Assembly: GCF_002154725.1 (NCBI RefSeq)
Contig: NZ_MTAW01000095.1
Location: forward strand, 39,407 to 103,406
Direction of reading: 5' to 3'
DNA: 64,000 nt
Source: Nostoc sp. 106C
GTDB lineage: Bacteria > Cyanobacteriota > Cyanobacteriia > Cyanobacteriales > Nostocaceae
The notes under the pieces are model-generated. The model saw only the letters and a program-made list of their open reading frames with translations, was not told the origin of the DNA and did not search any database. The stretch's first letter is position 1. Each line of letters starts with the position of its first letter. Both the position numbers and the translations under genes were made by a program. Of this stretch, positions 17,383 to 26,860 are shown piece after piece.

Positions 17383-18275
17383 CCAAAATACTACTCACAG
17401 GTGTCACTGGTCAGGTCGGTTGGGAACTGCAACGAACTTTGATGACTCTTGGTGAAGTCATTCCCACCGGACGTGAAGTCTTATCTCCAAATTTACGCAT
17501 GGATCTATCTCAGCCTGACACTATTCGTCATGTAATTCGTGAAGTTCAGCCTGACCTAATTATTAATGCTGCTGCATATACTGCTGTGGATAGAGCAGAA
17601 TCAGAACCAGAGTTAGCAATGGCTGTTAATGGAACTGCACCAGGTGTAATTGCAAAAGAAGCCAAACTCATCGGCGCAGGAATCATTCATTATTCAACCG
17701 ATTATGTGTTTAATGGCACTCAAGCCACACCCTACACAGAGCAAGACCAGCCAGACCCACAAAACATTTACGGCAAAACAAAATTAGCAGGAGAAATAGC
17801 AATTCAAGCAGTTGATGTGCCTCATTTAATTTTGAGAACAAGTTGGGTCTATGGCTTAAGAGGCAAAAACTTTTTACTAACGATGCTAAAATTAGCACAT
17901 GAGCGCGAAGAATTAAAAGTAGTTAACGATCAAGTAGGCTCTCCAACTTGGAGCCGAATGATTGCTGAATCTACGGCACAGATTTTGTCACAAGGCATAC
18001 ATGAAATAAATAGTTTTTTGAGTAGTAACGGTGGGATATATCATCTCACTGCTACTGGTCAGACTAGTTGGTATGGGTTTGCGAAAGCAATTTTTGAACT
18101 CGATCCGAATTCCAGTCAACAGAAGTTGAAGAAGTTGCTAGGAATACCGTCTGAACAATATCCAACGCCAGTCAAAAGACCCGCTTATTCATCATTAAAT
18201 ACTCATAAAGTCTCTAGTATATTTGGGCTGACTTTGCCAAGTTGGAAGCGAAATTTAGAGTTAACCCTAAGCTAA
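17379..18275 (+). CDS. rfbD: dTDP-4-dehydrorhamnose reductase
   Basis: Last step: NAD(P)H-dependent reduction to dTDP-L-rhamnose. The 298 residues show the Rossmann motif LLTGVTGQVGWEL, the NAAAYTAVDRAE block, HYSTDYVFNGT and NIYGKTKLAGE with the YxxxK catalytic pair, then RPAYSSLNT near the end, typical of RmlD. ATGA overlap with rfbC. With rfbB, A and C this gives the cell a complete rhamnose donor supply for the transferases downstream. Confidence 0.95.
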   Translation: MTKILLTGVTGQVGWELQRTLMTLGEVIPTGREVLSPNLRMDLSQPDTIRHVIREVQPDLIINAAAYTAVDRAESEPELAMAVNGTAPGVIAKEAKLIGAGIIHYSTDYVFNGTQATPYTEQDQPDPQNIYGKTKLAGEIAIQAVDVPHLILRTSWVYGLRGKNFLLTMLKLAHEREELKVVNDQVGSPTWSRMIAESTAQILSQGIHEINSFLSSNGGIYHLTATGQTSWYGFAKAIFELDPNSSQQKLKKLLGIPSEQYPTPVKRPAYSSLNTHKVSSIFGLTLPSWKRNLELTLS

Positions 18276-18315
18276 TCAACAATAAAATTGGATTTATAGT
18301 CTACTAATAATAAAT

Positions 18316-19365
18316 ATGAGAATAGCCCAATTATTACCCAAAAAACCTACGTTTCAAAACATTCGATTCCCAACTGTTGACTCTATTCCAGAAGGAATAC
18401 ATAGACCATTTTGGTCAGTCATGATTACAACTTACAAGCGCACCGAATATTTAGCAGATGCTATTAAAAGTGTTCTTGAGCAAGGGATTGAAGCTGATGA
18501 AATGCAGATAGAGGTAGTAGATGATTGCTCTCCAGAAAATATTGAAGTAATTGAAGTAATTGTCAATGAAGTTGGTCAGGGTAGAGTTTCTTTATACCGT
18601 CAGCCCAAAAATGTTGGTATTTATGCAAATTGGAATACCTGTATTGCTCGTGCTCGTGGGCATTGGATTCATATATTAAGTGATGATGACTTGATTATGC
18701 CGGGTTTTTATGAAGCCTACCGTCACTATATAGAAACTTATAAATGCCAGGTTGTGTTAGGACAATCAGTTTTTATTAATGACAAAAATCAATGGTTCGG
18801 TGTATCAAATCCTCTCCAAGACTCTGATGGTCTACTGGATAATGCATTGTGGGTACTTTCCAGAGGTAACCCCATCCGTACACCAGGAATAGTTGTAGCT
18901 CGTCAAGCATATGAAAAGTTGGGAGGATTTACTAGTGATCTTGTGTTTACTCCTGATTGGGAAATGTGGACACGACTAGCGGCATCCGTTAAATTAGCCT
19001 ATGTGAACAGACCTTATAGTATATTCCGTGCTCATACCGGATCGCAGACAAGAAGACTGGTGCTTACAGGAGATTCTGTAACCGACTGTTTGACAGCAAC
19101 AAAGATAATACAATCTAGATTTAACGAGCCTAAACATAGAAAAGAAATTCAAGACTTTGTGAATCATTCGTTAAGCGATGAAAGTCTTTATCTTAGTCGG
19201 CATCTAGTTCGTATCGGATACTATCAGTCAGCTCTATTACATGCAACTTGGGTATTGCGGTTAACTCCATCATTTTCCTCTTTTAAAAATATCTTGATCG
19301 TATCATTGAGAATTTTAAAATCGATTTTGAAGAAGTTTATCTCGTCTCCCTCACTACAAAATTGA
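18316..19365 (+). CDS. family 2 glycosyltransferase
   Basis: 349 residues with a GT-A domain. FWSVMITTYKR opens the fold, IEVVDDCSPEN carries the first acidic group, and HILSDDDLIMPGFYEAY supplies the metal-binding Asp cluster. Soluble or peripheral, without a clear membrane helix. It is a paralogue of the product at 20648: both begin with an I/VPEGIH/Y-RPFWSV segment and share the middle RVSFYRQ and TPDWEMW-type blocks. Donor sugar unknown; rhamnose is possible because the gene directly follows the rhamnose genes. Confidence 0.85.
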   Translation: MRIAQLLPKKPTFQNIRFPTVDSIPEGIHRPFWSVMITTYKRTEYLADAIKSVLEQGIEADEMQIEVVDDCSPENIEVIEVIVNEVGQGRVSLYRQPKNVGIYANWNTCIARARGHWIHILSDDDLIMPGFYEAYRHYIETYKCQVVLGQSVFINDKNQWFGVSNPLQDSDGLLDNALWVLSRGNPIRTPGIVVARQAYEKLGGFTSDLVFTPDWEMWTRLAASVKLAYVNRPYSIFRAHTGSQTRRLVLTGDSVTDCLTATKIIQSRFNEPKHRKEIQDFVNHSLSDESLYLSRHLVRIGYYQSALLHATWVLRLTPSFSSFKNILIVSLRILKSILKKFISSPSLQN

Positions 19366-19418
19366 TTTAATACCTTTAAAAAAACAACGCTCTTATACAA
19401 TTAAGCTGTCTATGAATT

Positions 19419-20537
19419 ATGAAAAAAATTGCTTTTGTTTCTACTAATGATATAACACCCTGGGCTGGGAGTGAGGAATTATGGTCACAAACTGCTATTA
19501 GAATGGCTAGTCAAGATTTTGTAATAGCTGTAAACATTAAAGGTTGGAACACTCCTTCCAAAAAAATTCAAGAATTTGAAGAAGCAAATTGTATTGTTGT
19601 GCAGAGATTGGATTATAACAGTAATTTTATCTATAAGTTAGCTTTTAAAACATTTAAACATGAATTATTTTTTAAATGGTTAGATAAATTCAAACCTGAT
19701 TTAGTCGTGATTTCTCAAGGATGTAACTATGAAGACAAAGGTTGGATGAAAGCTTGTTTAAAAAGAAAGGTTCCGTACGCTGTTATTGTTAATGCCGCAG
19801 GTGACAATTACTGGCCTTCTGATGATTTAGCTGCAAAAACATCCGAAGTTTATCAAAATGCCGAAACGTGCTTTTTTGTATCTCAGAGAAACTTAGAATT
19901 AACAGTAACACAACTAGCTACAGAACTTCCTAATGCCAAAGTAGTTAGAAATCCATACAAAGTTTCTTATGATATCGCTCCATCATGGCCTCAAGATCAA
20001 GATGTACTGAAGTTAGCATGTGTAGGTCGTTTAGATCCTCATTGTAAGGGACAAGATATATTGTTTAAGGTTCTACGGTCTGAAAAATGGAGAAACCGAC
20101 CCATTGAAGTTACAATTCTTGGAAATGGATATCAGAAAAATACTTTGAGACGCTTAAAAGATTTATGGAGTTTAGATAACGTAAAATTCGGTGGTTTTAT
20201 AGATAATGTAGAAGCTATTTGGGCTAATCATCATGCCTTAGTTTTACCTTCCAGAATTGAAGGCTTACCTCTAGCAATTGTAGAAGCGATGCTCTGTGGT
20301 AGATTATGCATTGTTACTGATGTTGCAGGAAATACAGAGTTAATTAAGGACAACATTAATGGTTTTGTAGCAATAGCACCTAAAGAAGAATGTCTAGATG
20401 AGGCAATGGAGAGAGCTTGGCAAAAAAGAGAATTATGGTACGAAATGGGTAAAGAAGCATATGTGAGCGTGCGAAAAATAATCCCCCGCGATCCAATAAA
20501 TGAATTTGTAAGTGAAATAAAGCTATTACTAGAGTAG
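19419..20537 (+). CDS. GT-B glycosyltransferase (family 4-like)
   Basis: 372 residues. The C-terminal Rossmann half begins LACVGRLDPHCKGQDIL and includes LPSRIEGLPLAIVEAMLCGR, the donor-binding E-x7-E-type motif of GT4 enzymes. The N-terminal half (opening IAFVSTNDITPWAGSEELW) binds the acceptor. No membrane helix. Lies in the head-to-tail run of transferases, 54 bp after the previous gene, so it is presumably one of the enzymes building the repeat unit. Donor and linkage are not predictable from sequence alone. Confidence 0.82.
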   Translation: MKKIAFVSTNDITPWAGSEELWSQTAIRMASQDFVIAVNIKGWNTPSKKIQEFEEANCIVVQRLDYNSNFIYKLAFKTFKHELFFKWLDKFKPDLVVISQGCNYEDKGWMKACLKRKVPYAVIVNAAGDNYWPSDDLAAKTSEVYQNAETCFFVSQRNLELTVTQLATELPNAKVVRNPYKVSYDIAPSWPQDQDVLKLACVGRLDPHCKGQDILFKVLRSEKWRNRPIEVTILGNGYQKNTLRRLKDLWSLDNVKFGGFIDNVEAIWANHHALVLPSRIEGLPLAIVEAMLCGRLCIVTDVAGNTELIKDNINGFVAIAPKEECLDEAMERAWQKRELWYEMGKEAYVSVRKIIPRDPINEFVSEIKLLLE

Positions 20538-20647
20538 TTTATTTAATTTTTAGCTATGATGAAGCACATATAAATGAGAGTTTAGAATAAGCTAAATCGT
20601 TAGTTGCTATTAATCATGTAAATAGAAAATAGAGGCGAAGAGCGAAG

Positions 20648-21694
20648 ATGGGAAAATTGACAATACAAAAAAAAATAGAGTATCCAAAAATTTCTCCTGT
20701 CCCTGAAGGTATTTACAGACCTTTTTGGTCAGTAATAATTCCTACTTACAATTGCGCTAATTACCTTGCTCAAACTCTTGAAAGTGTTCTGTTACAAGAC
20801 CCTGGACCAGAATATATGCAAATTGAGGTTGTCGATGATTGCTCAACTAAAGATGACCCTGAAGCAGTAGTCAAAGAAATTGGTAAAGGACGAGTATCTT
20901 TCTATCGTCAACATCAAAACGTAGGAGCGATTCGCAACTTTAACACTTGTATTGAGCGTAGTGTTGGTCAGTTTATCCACATTCTTCATGGTGATGATTT
21001 TGTTGCACCAGACTTTTATTCATCCTATGCAGAACTTTTGCAAGCTCATCCAGACGCTACATTAATTATTAGTCCTTCAACTTCCATTGATGAAGATAAT
21101 CAGCATATCAGTACTGCTTCACCACTTCCAAATGTAAATGGCGTGATAAAAGACTTTGCAAAAATTCAGGCTGTTGCAAATGAAATTCATACCCCAACTG
21201 TAGTTGTACCTCGTAAAGTATATGAGCAAATAGGTGCCTTCTATTTGCCACTTAGCCATACTGCTGATTGGGAAATGTGGTTTAGAGCAGGTCTTTATGG
21301 CAAAGCTGTTACTCTAAATAAGCAGATGGCTTATTATCGCGTTCATTCAAAAAGTGATACCAGTCGTTTAGCATTAACTGGAAAAAATATCTGGGAAGCT
21401 AAATATACAGTTGATATGTGTCTGCAACAATTGCCTGAGAAAGTACGTCCAGAGATAACTAATAATAAATACTCACATATTGCAGGGTTGGCCCGTTATT
21501 TTTACTTTGATTTAAAAAATAAGAAAATGTGGAGAAGTAGTTTAATTCAAGCAGGTTGGCATCTAAGACTGTCCCCTAGTATATCTGCATTTAAATGGTA
21601 TTTTGCCGCTTGGGTTCGGTATATATTGTATAGTGTTTTAAACCTTGATACTCAATTAATTAAACTCAAAAAAGATGTCTCTAGTGCTAGCTAA
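20648..21694 (+). CDS. family 2 glycosyltransferase (paralogue of the 18316 product)
   Basis: 348 residues. VPEGIYRPFWSVIIPTYN begins the GT-A fold, IEVVDDCSTKDD and FIHILHGDDF hold the acidic residues for nucleotide-sugar and metal, and HTADWEMWFRAG follows. Nearly the same length and arrangement as the protein from 18316, so the two probably arose by duplication within the cluster and then diverged, with the GT4 gene at 19419 between them. Donor specificity unknown. A long leader of 110 bp precedes it with a GAGGCGAAG-type ribosome site. Confidence 0.85.
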   Translation: MGKLTIQKKIEYPKISPVPEGIYRPFWSVIIPTYNCANYLAQTLESVLLQDPGPEYMQIEVVDDCSTKDDPEAVVKEIGKGRVSFYRQHQNVGAIRNFNTCIERSVGQFIHILHGDDFVAPDFYSSYAELLQAHPDATLIISPSTSIDEDNQHISTASPLPNVNGVIKDFAKIQAVANEIHTPTVVVPRKVYEQIGAFYLPLSHTADWEMWFRAGLYGKAVTLNKQMAYYRVHSKSDTSRLALTGKNIWEAKYTVDMCLQQLPEKVRPEITNNKYSHIAGLARYFYFDLKNKKMWRSSLIQAGWHLRLSPSISAFKWYFAAWVRYILYSVLNLDTQLIKLKKDVSSAS

Positions 21695-21832
21695 ATAAAG
21701 CTATAGCGTTTCCTAAGCTACTGAGGTACACTCAAATCTTGTTGGACAAGGTTATTAGCTTTGAAAATGTACTTTACTAGATTGGGAACCGCTATAAATA
21801 AATTGAAATGATATTATCTATTCCTTAATATT

Positions 21833-23101
21833 ATGAAAGTCGCTATTGTTAGTAAGTCTGATAGAAATGGAGGTGGGGCAAGTAGAGTCGCTGAGGATCT
21901 CGCTATTTGGTTAAATGATGCAGGTCATCCTACCGATCATTTTGTCGCCTATAATTTCAAAGAGCCTCTTCCATTCCAACATAGTGTCTACGGAGGAGGT
22001 GATAAAATTAAGCTCTGTAAAAAGATTCATAGAGTTACAAAGAAATTCGGTTTCCCAGAGTTACTACCTGTTGAATACTGGTTTAACCTCAGCCAAATTC
22101 TTGATGATTACGATGTTGTCCATTTTCATGACCTTTATACTGCCATATCTCCAGCTACTCTTGCTTTAGCCTCTCGACGCAAACCTACTTTTTTCACAGT
22201 ACATGATTGCTCAGCTTTCACTGGCGGGTGTCTATACCCAATGGGATGTGAAAAATTTACTAGCAACTGTCATAATTGTCCTCAATTGCCTCACGGTGGA
22301 TGGAAAAATAAACTACGTGATCGCACTAGAGAAATTCAAGCAATAAAACGATGGGTTGCAGAACAATTCCATATTCGCTACATATTTCCAAGTCATTGGA
22401 TGCTGCAACAGGCTGAACAAGCTCTTAAGTTCAGAGTTTTACCTATAGTCATTCCAAATGGTCTGGATTTGAAACCTTTTCCTGCTGTGAAAAAGGTAGA
22501 AGCAAAAATTAGTTTAGGTGTTCCAGTAAATCGTAAAGTAATTGCTATTTCAGCACACGTTCTTGATGACCCCCGTAAAGGTGTAAAGTATGCCATTAAA
22601 GCACTTCAAAGCGTACGTGATTTATCCCCATTAGTCTTAGTTGTAGGACTTTGTAAAGATGAGTTAAGGCAGGCATTAGAAGGACTAGACATCAAACAGA
22701 TGGGTTATATTTCAGACCCTAACTTATTAGCTCAAGTCTACTCCGCAGCAGACCTAATGCTGTTTTGCACTCTTGCGGATAATTTACCACTTACAGTTCT
22801 GGAAGCAATGGCTGCATCCACTCCAATTGTAGGTTTTTCTACAGGGGGTGTTCCAGAGATAATCCAGACAGGAAACAACGGTATCTTAGTTGAGCCTACT
22901 AACCAAGAGGCACTAAACCAAGCCTTACGCCAAGCTTTAGTATCCATTAATTTAGAAGCAATGGGTCAGCAAGCAAGGAGAGATGTTGAAAATAACTTTT
23001 CAAAGGCTGCATGTGTTGAGAAGCATCTGCAAATTTATCAGAATTTTGATCCTTCTTTAAGTAACCAGCTTAAGAGTAGTTTATTTGAGGTTAAAGCCTG
23101 A
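21833..23101 (+). CDS. GT4 glycosyltransferase
   Basis: 422 residues, a two-domain GT-B enzyme. The N-terminus is VAIVSKSDRNGGGASRVAEDL with a glycine-rich donor/acceptor loop. The C-terminal part has ISAHVLDDPRKGVKYAI and ADNLPLTVLEAMAASTPIV (GT4 E-x7-E motif). A cysteine-rich stretch (about 125-155, including GGCLYPMGC and NCHNCPQ) is conserved in a subgroup of such transferases and could bind zinc. Its TGA overlaps the next ATG by one base, so it is coupled to the HAD-type gene. Confidence 0.85.
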   Translation: MKVAIVSKSDRNGGGASRVAEDLAIWLNDAGHPTDHFVAYNFKEPLPFQHSVYGGGDKIKLCKKIHRVTKKFGFPELLPVEYWFNLSQILDDYDVVHFHDLYTAISPATLALASRRKPTFFTVHDCSAFTGGCLYPMGCEKFTSNCHNCPQLPHGGWKNKLRDRTREIQAIKRWVAEQFHIRYIFPSHWMLQQAEQALKFRVLPIVIPNGLDLKPFPAVKKVEAKISLGVPVNRKVIAISAHVLDDPRKGVKYAIKALQSVRDLSPLVLVVGLCKDELRQALEGLDIKQMGYISDPNLLAQVYSAADLMLFCTLADNLPLTVLEAMAASTPIVGFSTGGVPEIIQTGNNGILVEPTNQEALNQALRQALVSINLEAMGQQARRDVENNFSKAACVEKHLQIYQNFDPSLSNQLKSSLFEVKA

Positions 23102-25134
23102 TGAAAAAGACTGTTTACTCCTTTGACGTGTTTGATACATCCCTGGTTCGGATTTGGGCTAAACCAACAGATCTTTTCTGGGAAGTAGGTTATCAATTAC
23201 AAAAAGATAATTTAATTCAAATTTCGCCCGACTCTTGGTCTTCTCTCAGAATGGAGGCTGAAAGGATAGCAAGAGAAATAGGACCTTTTTTTGAAGTCAC
23301 ACTAGACGAAATATATGAACAGCTTGCTACTTCTTTAAACTGGTCAAAAGATGAAGCTGAAAAGGCAAAACAAAAGGAACTAGAAATTGAACTATTGAGT
23401 TTACGTCCAGTACCTACAACTCAAAAGCGAATTCAAGCACTCCATCAAGCAAATGAGCGAGTTATCTACATTTCAGATATGTATTTATCTGAAGAAGTTA
23501 TTCGTAACTTCCTGAAGGAAAACAAGGTCTGGACTCCAGGTAGTACATTGTACGTTTCATCTGAAACAAGAATTAATAAAGGAAGTGGCAAGTTATTTCA
23601 ATATTGTTTGGCAGAAGAAGCAGTCAAGCGATCGCAGTTTAAACATGTTGGAGATAACAGAACAGCAGATGTAAAAGTACCAAAAAAACTTGGTATTCCA
23701 GTTGAATTCTTCACTCAAGCTCACCTCAATCGTTATGAGCAAAAAATCGCAGACGCAACTCAATTTCCTTTAAAGTTTAGATCTCTACTTGCTGGCGCTA
23801 GCAGACTTACCCGTTTACAGTCTCAAGAAACCATTTCTAAAAATAAAGTTATTTGGGACGCAACAGCGAGTGCCATTGCTCCAATGTTGTTTGGTTTCGT
23901 GTATTGGTGCTTAGTCGAAGCTGAAAATAGAGGAATTCAAAGATTATACTTTGCTGCTAGAGACGGTCAGATTTTGTATAAAATTGCCCAAGTAATCTGC
24001 CGGAATTGGGGATTTCACATTGACTGCCGCTACTTATATGGTTCTCGTCAAGCATGGCATATGCCTGCCATTCAAGGGATTGATAAATCTGAATTTGACT
24101 GGATTTTCTTTCAAACTGAGGTTATCACTCAGTTTGTATCAATTCGTTCTATTTGCGATCGAGTTCATATATTACCAGAACAAATTCAAGATGTGCTGAG
24201 CCATTATGGTTTTCCAGCCACAAAATGGGATCTCAACCTTCAGCAGCAAGAACGTAAATTATTGAAGCAGATTTTTACTGAGAAAAAAGTTACTGAACTG
24301 ATCATCTCAACTGCTGCTCGCTATCGCGAGAAAGCAATTGGCTATTTCCATCAAGAAGGTATAGGCGATGAAGCTCCTTTTGCTTTAGTGGATGTTGGTT
24401 GGAGTGGAAAAACACAACGCTCTTTTAGTAATTTATTGAACATAGCTGGTATTTATCCTGAATCCGGAGTTTATGGTTTTTACTTTGCACTTGACAGGCG
24501 GGTTAAACCATTTAAAGAGGATCAATTACTTGCTTATTTTTATGATGTAGACAAACAACGTAGCGATCACTATTTTCTCTGCAAGTATCGATGCTTGTTT
24601 GAGCTTTTTATGGCAGCAGATCATGGTAGCACTAAGTGCTACGATTTTCAGGACAATAAGTATATACCAGTTCTTCGCCAGCAAAAAAACGAAGAAGCAA
24701 TTAATTGGGGATTATACGTCTTGCAAAATGCTGCGGTTGAATTTGCAGAGCAATTCACTACTAATCTGAGTGCCCAAGAATGTAAAACTAATCTTTTAAC
24801 TGAGGCAACTGAAATTTTATCACGAGAGTTTGTTTTACATCCTTCCTATCAGGAAGCAAAAGTATTTGGCTCTTTCCTTATATCTGGGGATCTAACTGAA
24901 AACTCTTTCTATGAACTAGCACCAATTTACAGTTTGGTTGATTGGTGGCGACTGCTGCTTACTAGCAAGCATCCGCATATAGATGCCTGGTTTCCCGCCT
25001 CAGTTGCCAGAGCTAATCCTATTATGGGAAGTGTTCTTGCGGTCAAGATATTGAATAAAATTCGTCAAATCAGGAGGAAATTTCTCAAGCAGAAAGTGAC
25101 TAATTCAACTGAAAAAGTAAGTCAACCTACTTAA
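23101..25134 (+). CDS. large HAD-superfamily protein of surface-polysaccharide clusters (COG5610-like)
   Basis: 677 residues. The N-terminal ~230 form a HAD hydrolase-like domain: YSFDVFDTSLVR gives the DxxDT nucleophile motif (with Phe), VIYISDMYLSEE gives motif II and HVGDNRTADVKVPKKLGI gives the acidic motif III/IV. The rest has YFAARDGQILYKIAQ, ALVDVGWSGKTQ and many aromatic residues and is shared by related proteins in capsule/LPS loci. The role is unknown; a sugar- or glycerol-phosphate step in polymer decoration is an inference. Overlaps the preceding GT4 gene by one base (TGATG). Confidence 0.7.
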   Translation: MKKTVYSFDVFDTSLVRIWAKPTDLFWEVGYQLQKDNLIQISPDSWSSLRMEAERIAREIGPFFEVTLDEIYEQLATSLNWSKDEAEKAKQKELEIELLSLRPVPTTQKRIQALHQANERVIYISDMYLSEEVIRNFLKENKVWTPGSTLYVSSETRINKGSGKLFQYCLAEEAVKRSQFKHVGDNRTADVKVPKKLGIPVEFFTQAHLNRYEQKIADATQFPLKFRSLLAGASRLTRLQSQETISKNKVIWDATASAIAPMLFGFVYWCLVEAENRGIQRLYFAARDGQILYKIAQVICRNWGFHIDCRYLYGSRQAWHMPAIQGIDKSEFDWIFFQTEVITQFVSIRSICDRVHILPEQIQDVLSHYGFPATKWDLNLQQQERKLLKQIFTEKKVTELIISTAARYREKAIGYFHQEGIGDEAPFALVDVGWSGKTQRSFSNLLNIAGIYPESGVYGFYFALDRRVKPFKEDQLLAYFYDVDKQRSDHYFLCKYRCLFELFMAADHGSTKCYDFQDNKYIPVLRQQKNEEAINWGLYVLQNAAVEFAEQFTTNLSAQECKTNLLTEATEILSREFVLHPSYQEAKVFGSFLISGDLTENSFYELAPIYSLVDWWRLLLTSKHPHIDAWFPASVARANPIMGSVLAVKILNKIRQIRRKFLKQKVTNSTEKVSQPT

Positions 25135-25202
25135 ATCTCAGTTTCGATTCCCGTTTTGCTCCTGATATCAAACTATCCCAACTTCGTTCTACGGTATACA
25201 GC

Positions 25203-25592
25203 ATGTACGTTAATACAAAGCTGACACAAAACGAGAATAGTACAAAGTTAGAAACGATCGCGGCGATGGTTCAATCAGCAGCCAAGAATTATCAGGGTGA
25301 TAGTTTAACACTACTTGCATTGCTGCGATTACTAGAAACTTTGCATCGCGAAATAAGAAATAGTCTATTTCTGGAATCTTTACTAAGCGAGCAGCAAGCA
25401 CTTTATGCTCTATTGAAGAATATTGAGAAGGAGGGAGGTTGGCCCTACATTTATCGCATGAAACTGCAATCTCTACTGAAAAATTTAGCAGAAAACACTC
25501 TACCTGAATTAGAAGTTGACAAAACTACAGAATCTTTAGTTGAGGTTGACAACTCAGAACCTTTTAGCCGGAAGCAAGGAGAAATTGCATGA
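25203..25592 (+). CDS. small helical hypothetical protein coupled to glf
   Basis: No family recognised. 129 residues, predicted almost wholly helical and soluble: Leu-rich segments LTLLALLRLLETLHREI and ALYALLKNIEKEGGWPYIY, then an acidic tail. Its stop codon overlaps the ATG of glf (ATGA), so both are made in the same ratio. No cofactor or catalytic motif is visible. A partner or regulatory subunit for a neighbouring enzyme is one reading, purely from position. Confidence 0.65.
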   Translation: MYVNTKLTQNENSTKLETIAAMVQSAAKNYQGDSLTLLALLRLLETLHREIRNSLFLESLLSEQQALYALLKNIEKEGGWPYIYRMKLQSLLKNLAENTLPELEVDKTTESLVEVDNSEPFSRKQGEIA

Positions 25593-26713
25593 GAGTAGAT
25601 TGGTTAATTATAGGGGCTGGATATTCAGCTTGCGTCATAGCTGAGAGAATTGCTAATGAGCTTGGACAGAGAGTATTAATTGTAGAACAACGAGACCATA
25701 TTGGCGGTAATGCCTACGATTACTACAACGAGCATGGCATTTTAGTTCATAAATACGGACCCCACATCTTTCATACCAAATCCAAAAAAGTATGGGATTA
25801 TCTCTCGCAATTTACTGAGTGGAGACATTATTATCACCATGTCCTAGGTGTGGTAGAAGGTAAAAAGGTTCCTGTTCCTTTTAATTTGAATTCGCTCTAT
25901 GCCCTGTTTCCTCCAAAATATGCAGAGAAGCTGGAGAATTTACTTCTAGAAAGCTTCGGTTTTGGAGTTAAAGTACCTATTTTAAAACTGCGTGAGAGTG
26001 CTAGTGGAGATTTAACTTTCTTAGCTGATTATATTTACGAAAATATCTTTCTTCGCTACACCATGAAGCAGTGGGGTGTAAAACCAGAAGAACTGGATAG
26101 AGCCGTCACAGGACGTGTTCCAGTTTATATCAGTCGAGATAATCGTTACTTTCAAGATCCTTACCAAGCTATGCCTAAGCTTGGTTACACGGAGATGTTC
26201 CGCAAAATGTTGGCTCACCCTAACATTAAGGTACTCCTAAATACAGATTACCGCGAGATTATTAATGATGTAAAGTTTAACCGAATACTTTGCACAGGGC
26301 CAATTGATACCTTTTTCGATTATATGTATGGCGAATTGCCCTACCGGAGTCTGCGCTTTCAATTTGAAACTTTAGATCAAGAGTTGTATCAAGAGGTGGG
26401 TACAGTTAACTATCCCAACGACTACGACATCACTCGGATAACCGAGCAGAAGTATTTGTCAGGGCAAACTTCTCCCAAAACTACCTTAGTGATGGAATAT
26501 CCCCAAGCTTATGTACCAGGTAAAAATGACCCTTATTATCCCATTCTTAATGAAGAGAATCGCGATCGCCTAGACTTATACCTCAAAGAAGTAGAAAAAC
26601 TCAACGGTACAGTACTTTTTGCAGGACGACTTGCAGATTACAAATATTACGACATGGATCAAGCAGTAGTGCGTGCCCTTGGTCTGTTTGAAAAAGAAAT
26701 AGCTAACGCGTGA
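25589..26713 (+). CDS. glf: UDP-galactopyranose mutase
   Basis: Flavoenzyme that interconverts UDP-galactopyranose and UDP-galactofuranose. The 374 residues start with the FAD-binding LIIGAGYSACVIAERI and continue with EQRDHIGGNAYDYYNEHG. VHKYGPHIFHT carries the conserved His loop, then come RYTMKQWGVKPEEL and the C-terminal FAGRLADYKYYDMDQAV. All are diagnostic of Glf. Presence of glf means galactofuranose is part of the polymer. The next gene is a GlfT2-like transferase, a strong functional pair. Confidence 0.95.
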   Translation: MRVDWLIIGAGYSACVIAERIANELGQRVLIVEQRDHIGGNAYDYYNEHGILVHKYGPHIFHTKSKKVWDYLSQFTEWRHYYHHVLGVVEGKKVPVPFNLNSLYALFPPKYAEKLENLLLESFGFGVKVPILKLRESASGDLTFLADYIYENIFLRYTMKQWGVKPEELDRAVTGRVPVYISRDNRYFQDPYQAMPKLGYTEMFRKMLAHPNIKVLLNTDYREIINDVKFNRILCTGPIDTFFDYMYGELPYRSLRFQFETLDQELYQEVGTVNYPNDYDITRITEQKYLSGQTSPKTTLVMEYPQAYVPGKNDPYYPILNEENRDRLDLYLKEVEKLNGTVLFAGRLADYKYYDMDQAVVRALGLFEKEIANA

Positions 26714-26860
26714 GCAAGTTAGTAGCTTTCTGTTGTAGAAATAGCCATAATTTATCACTTAAATCAAAGCAAAAGCTGGCTTTATAGATGTATTAAATTT
26801 AACTTGGGTGCTGCATCTATTAACAAAACGTGAAACAAGTAAACACAAAAGAGGATACAG

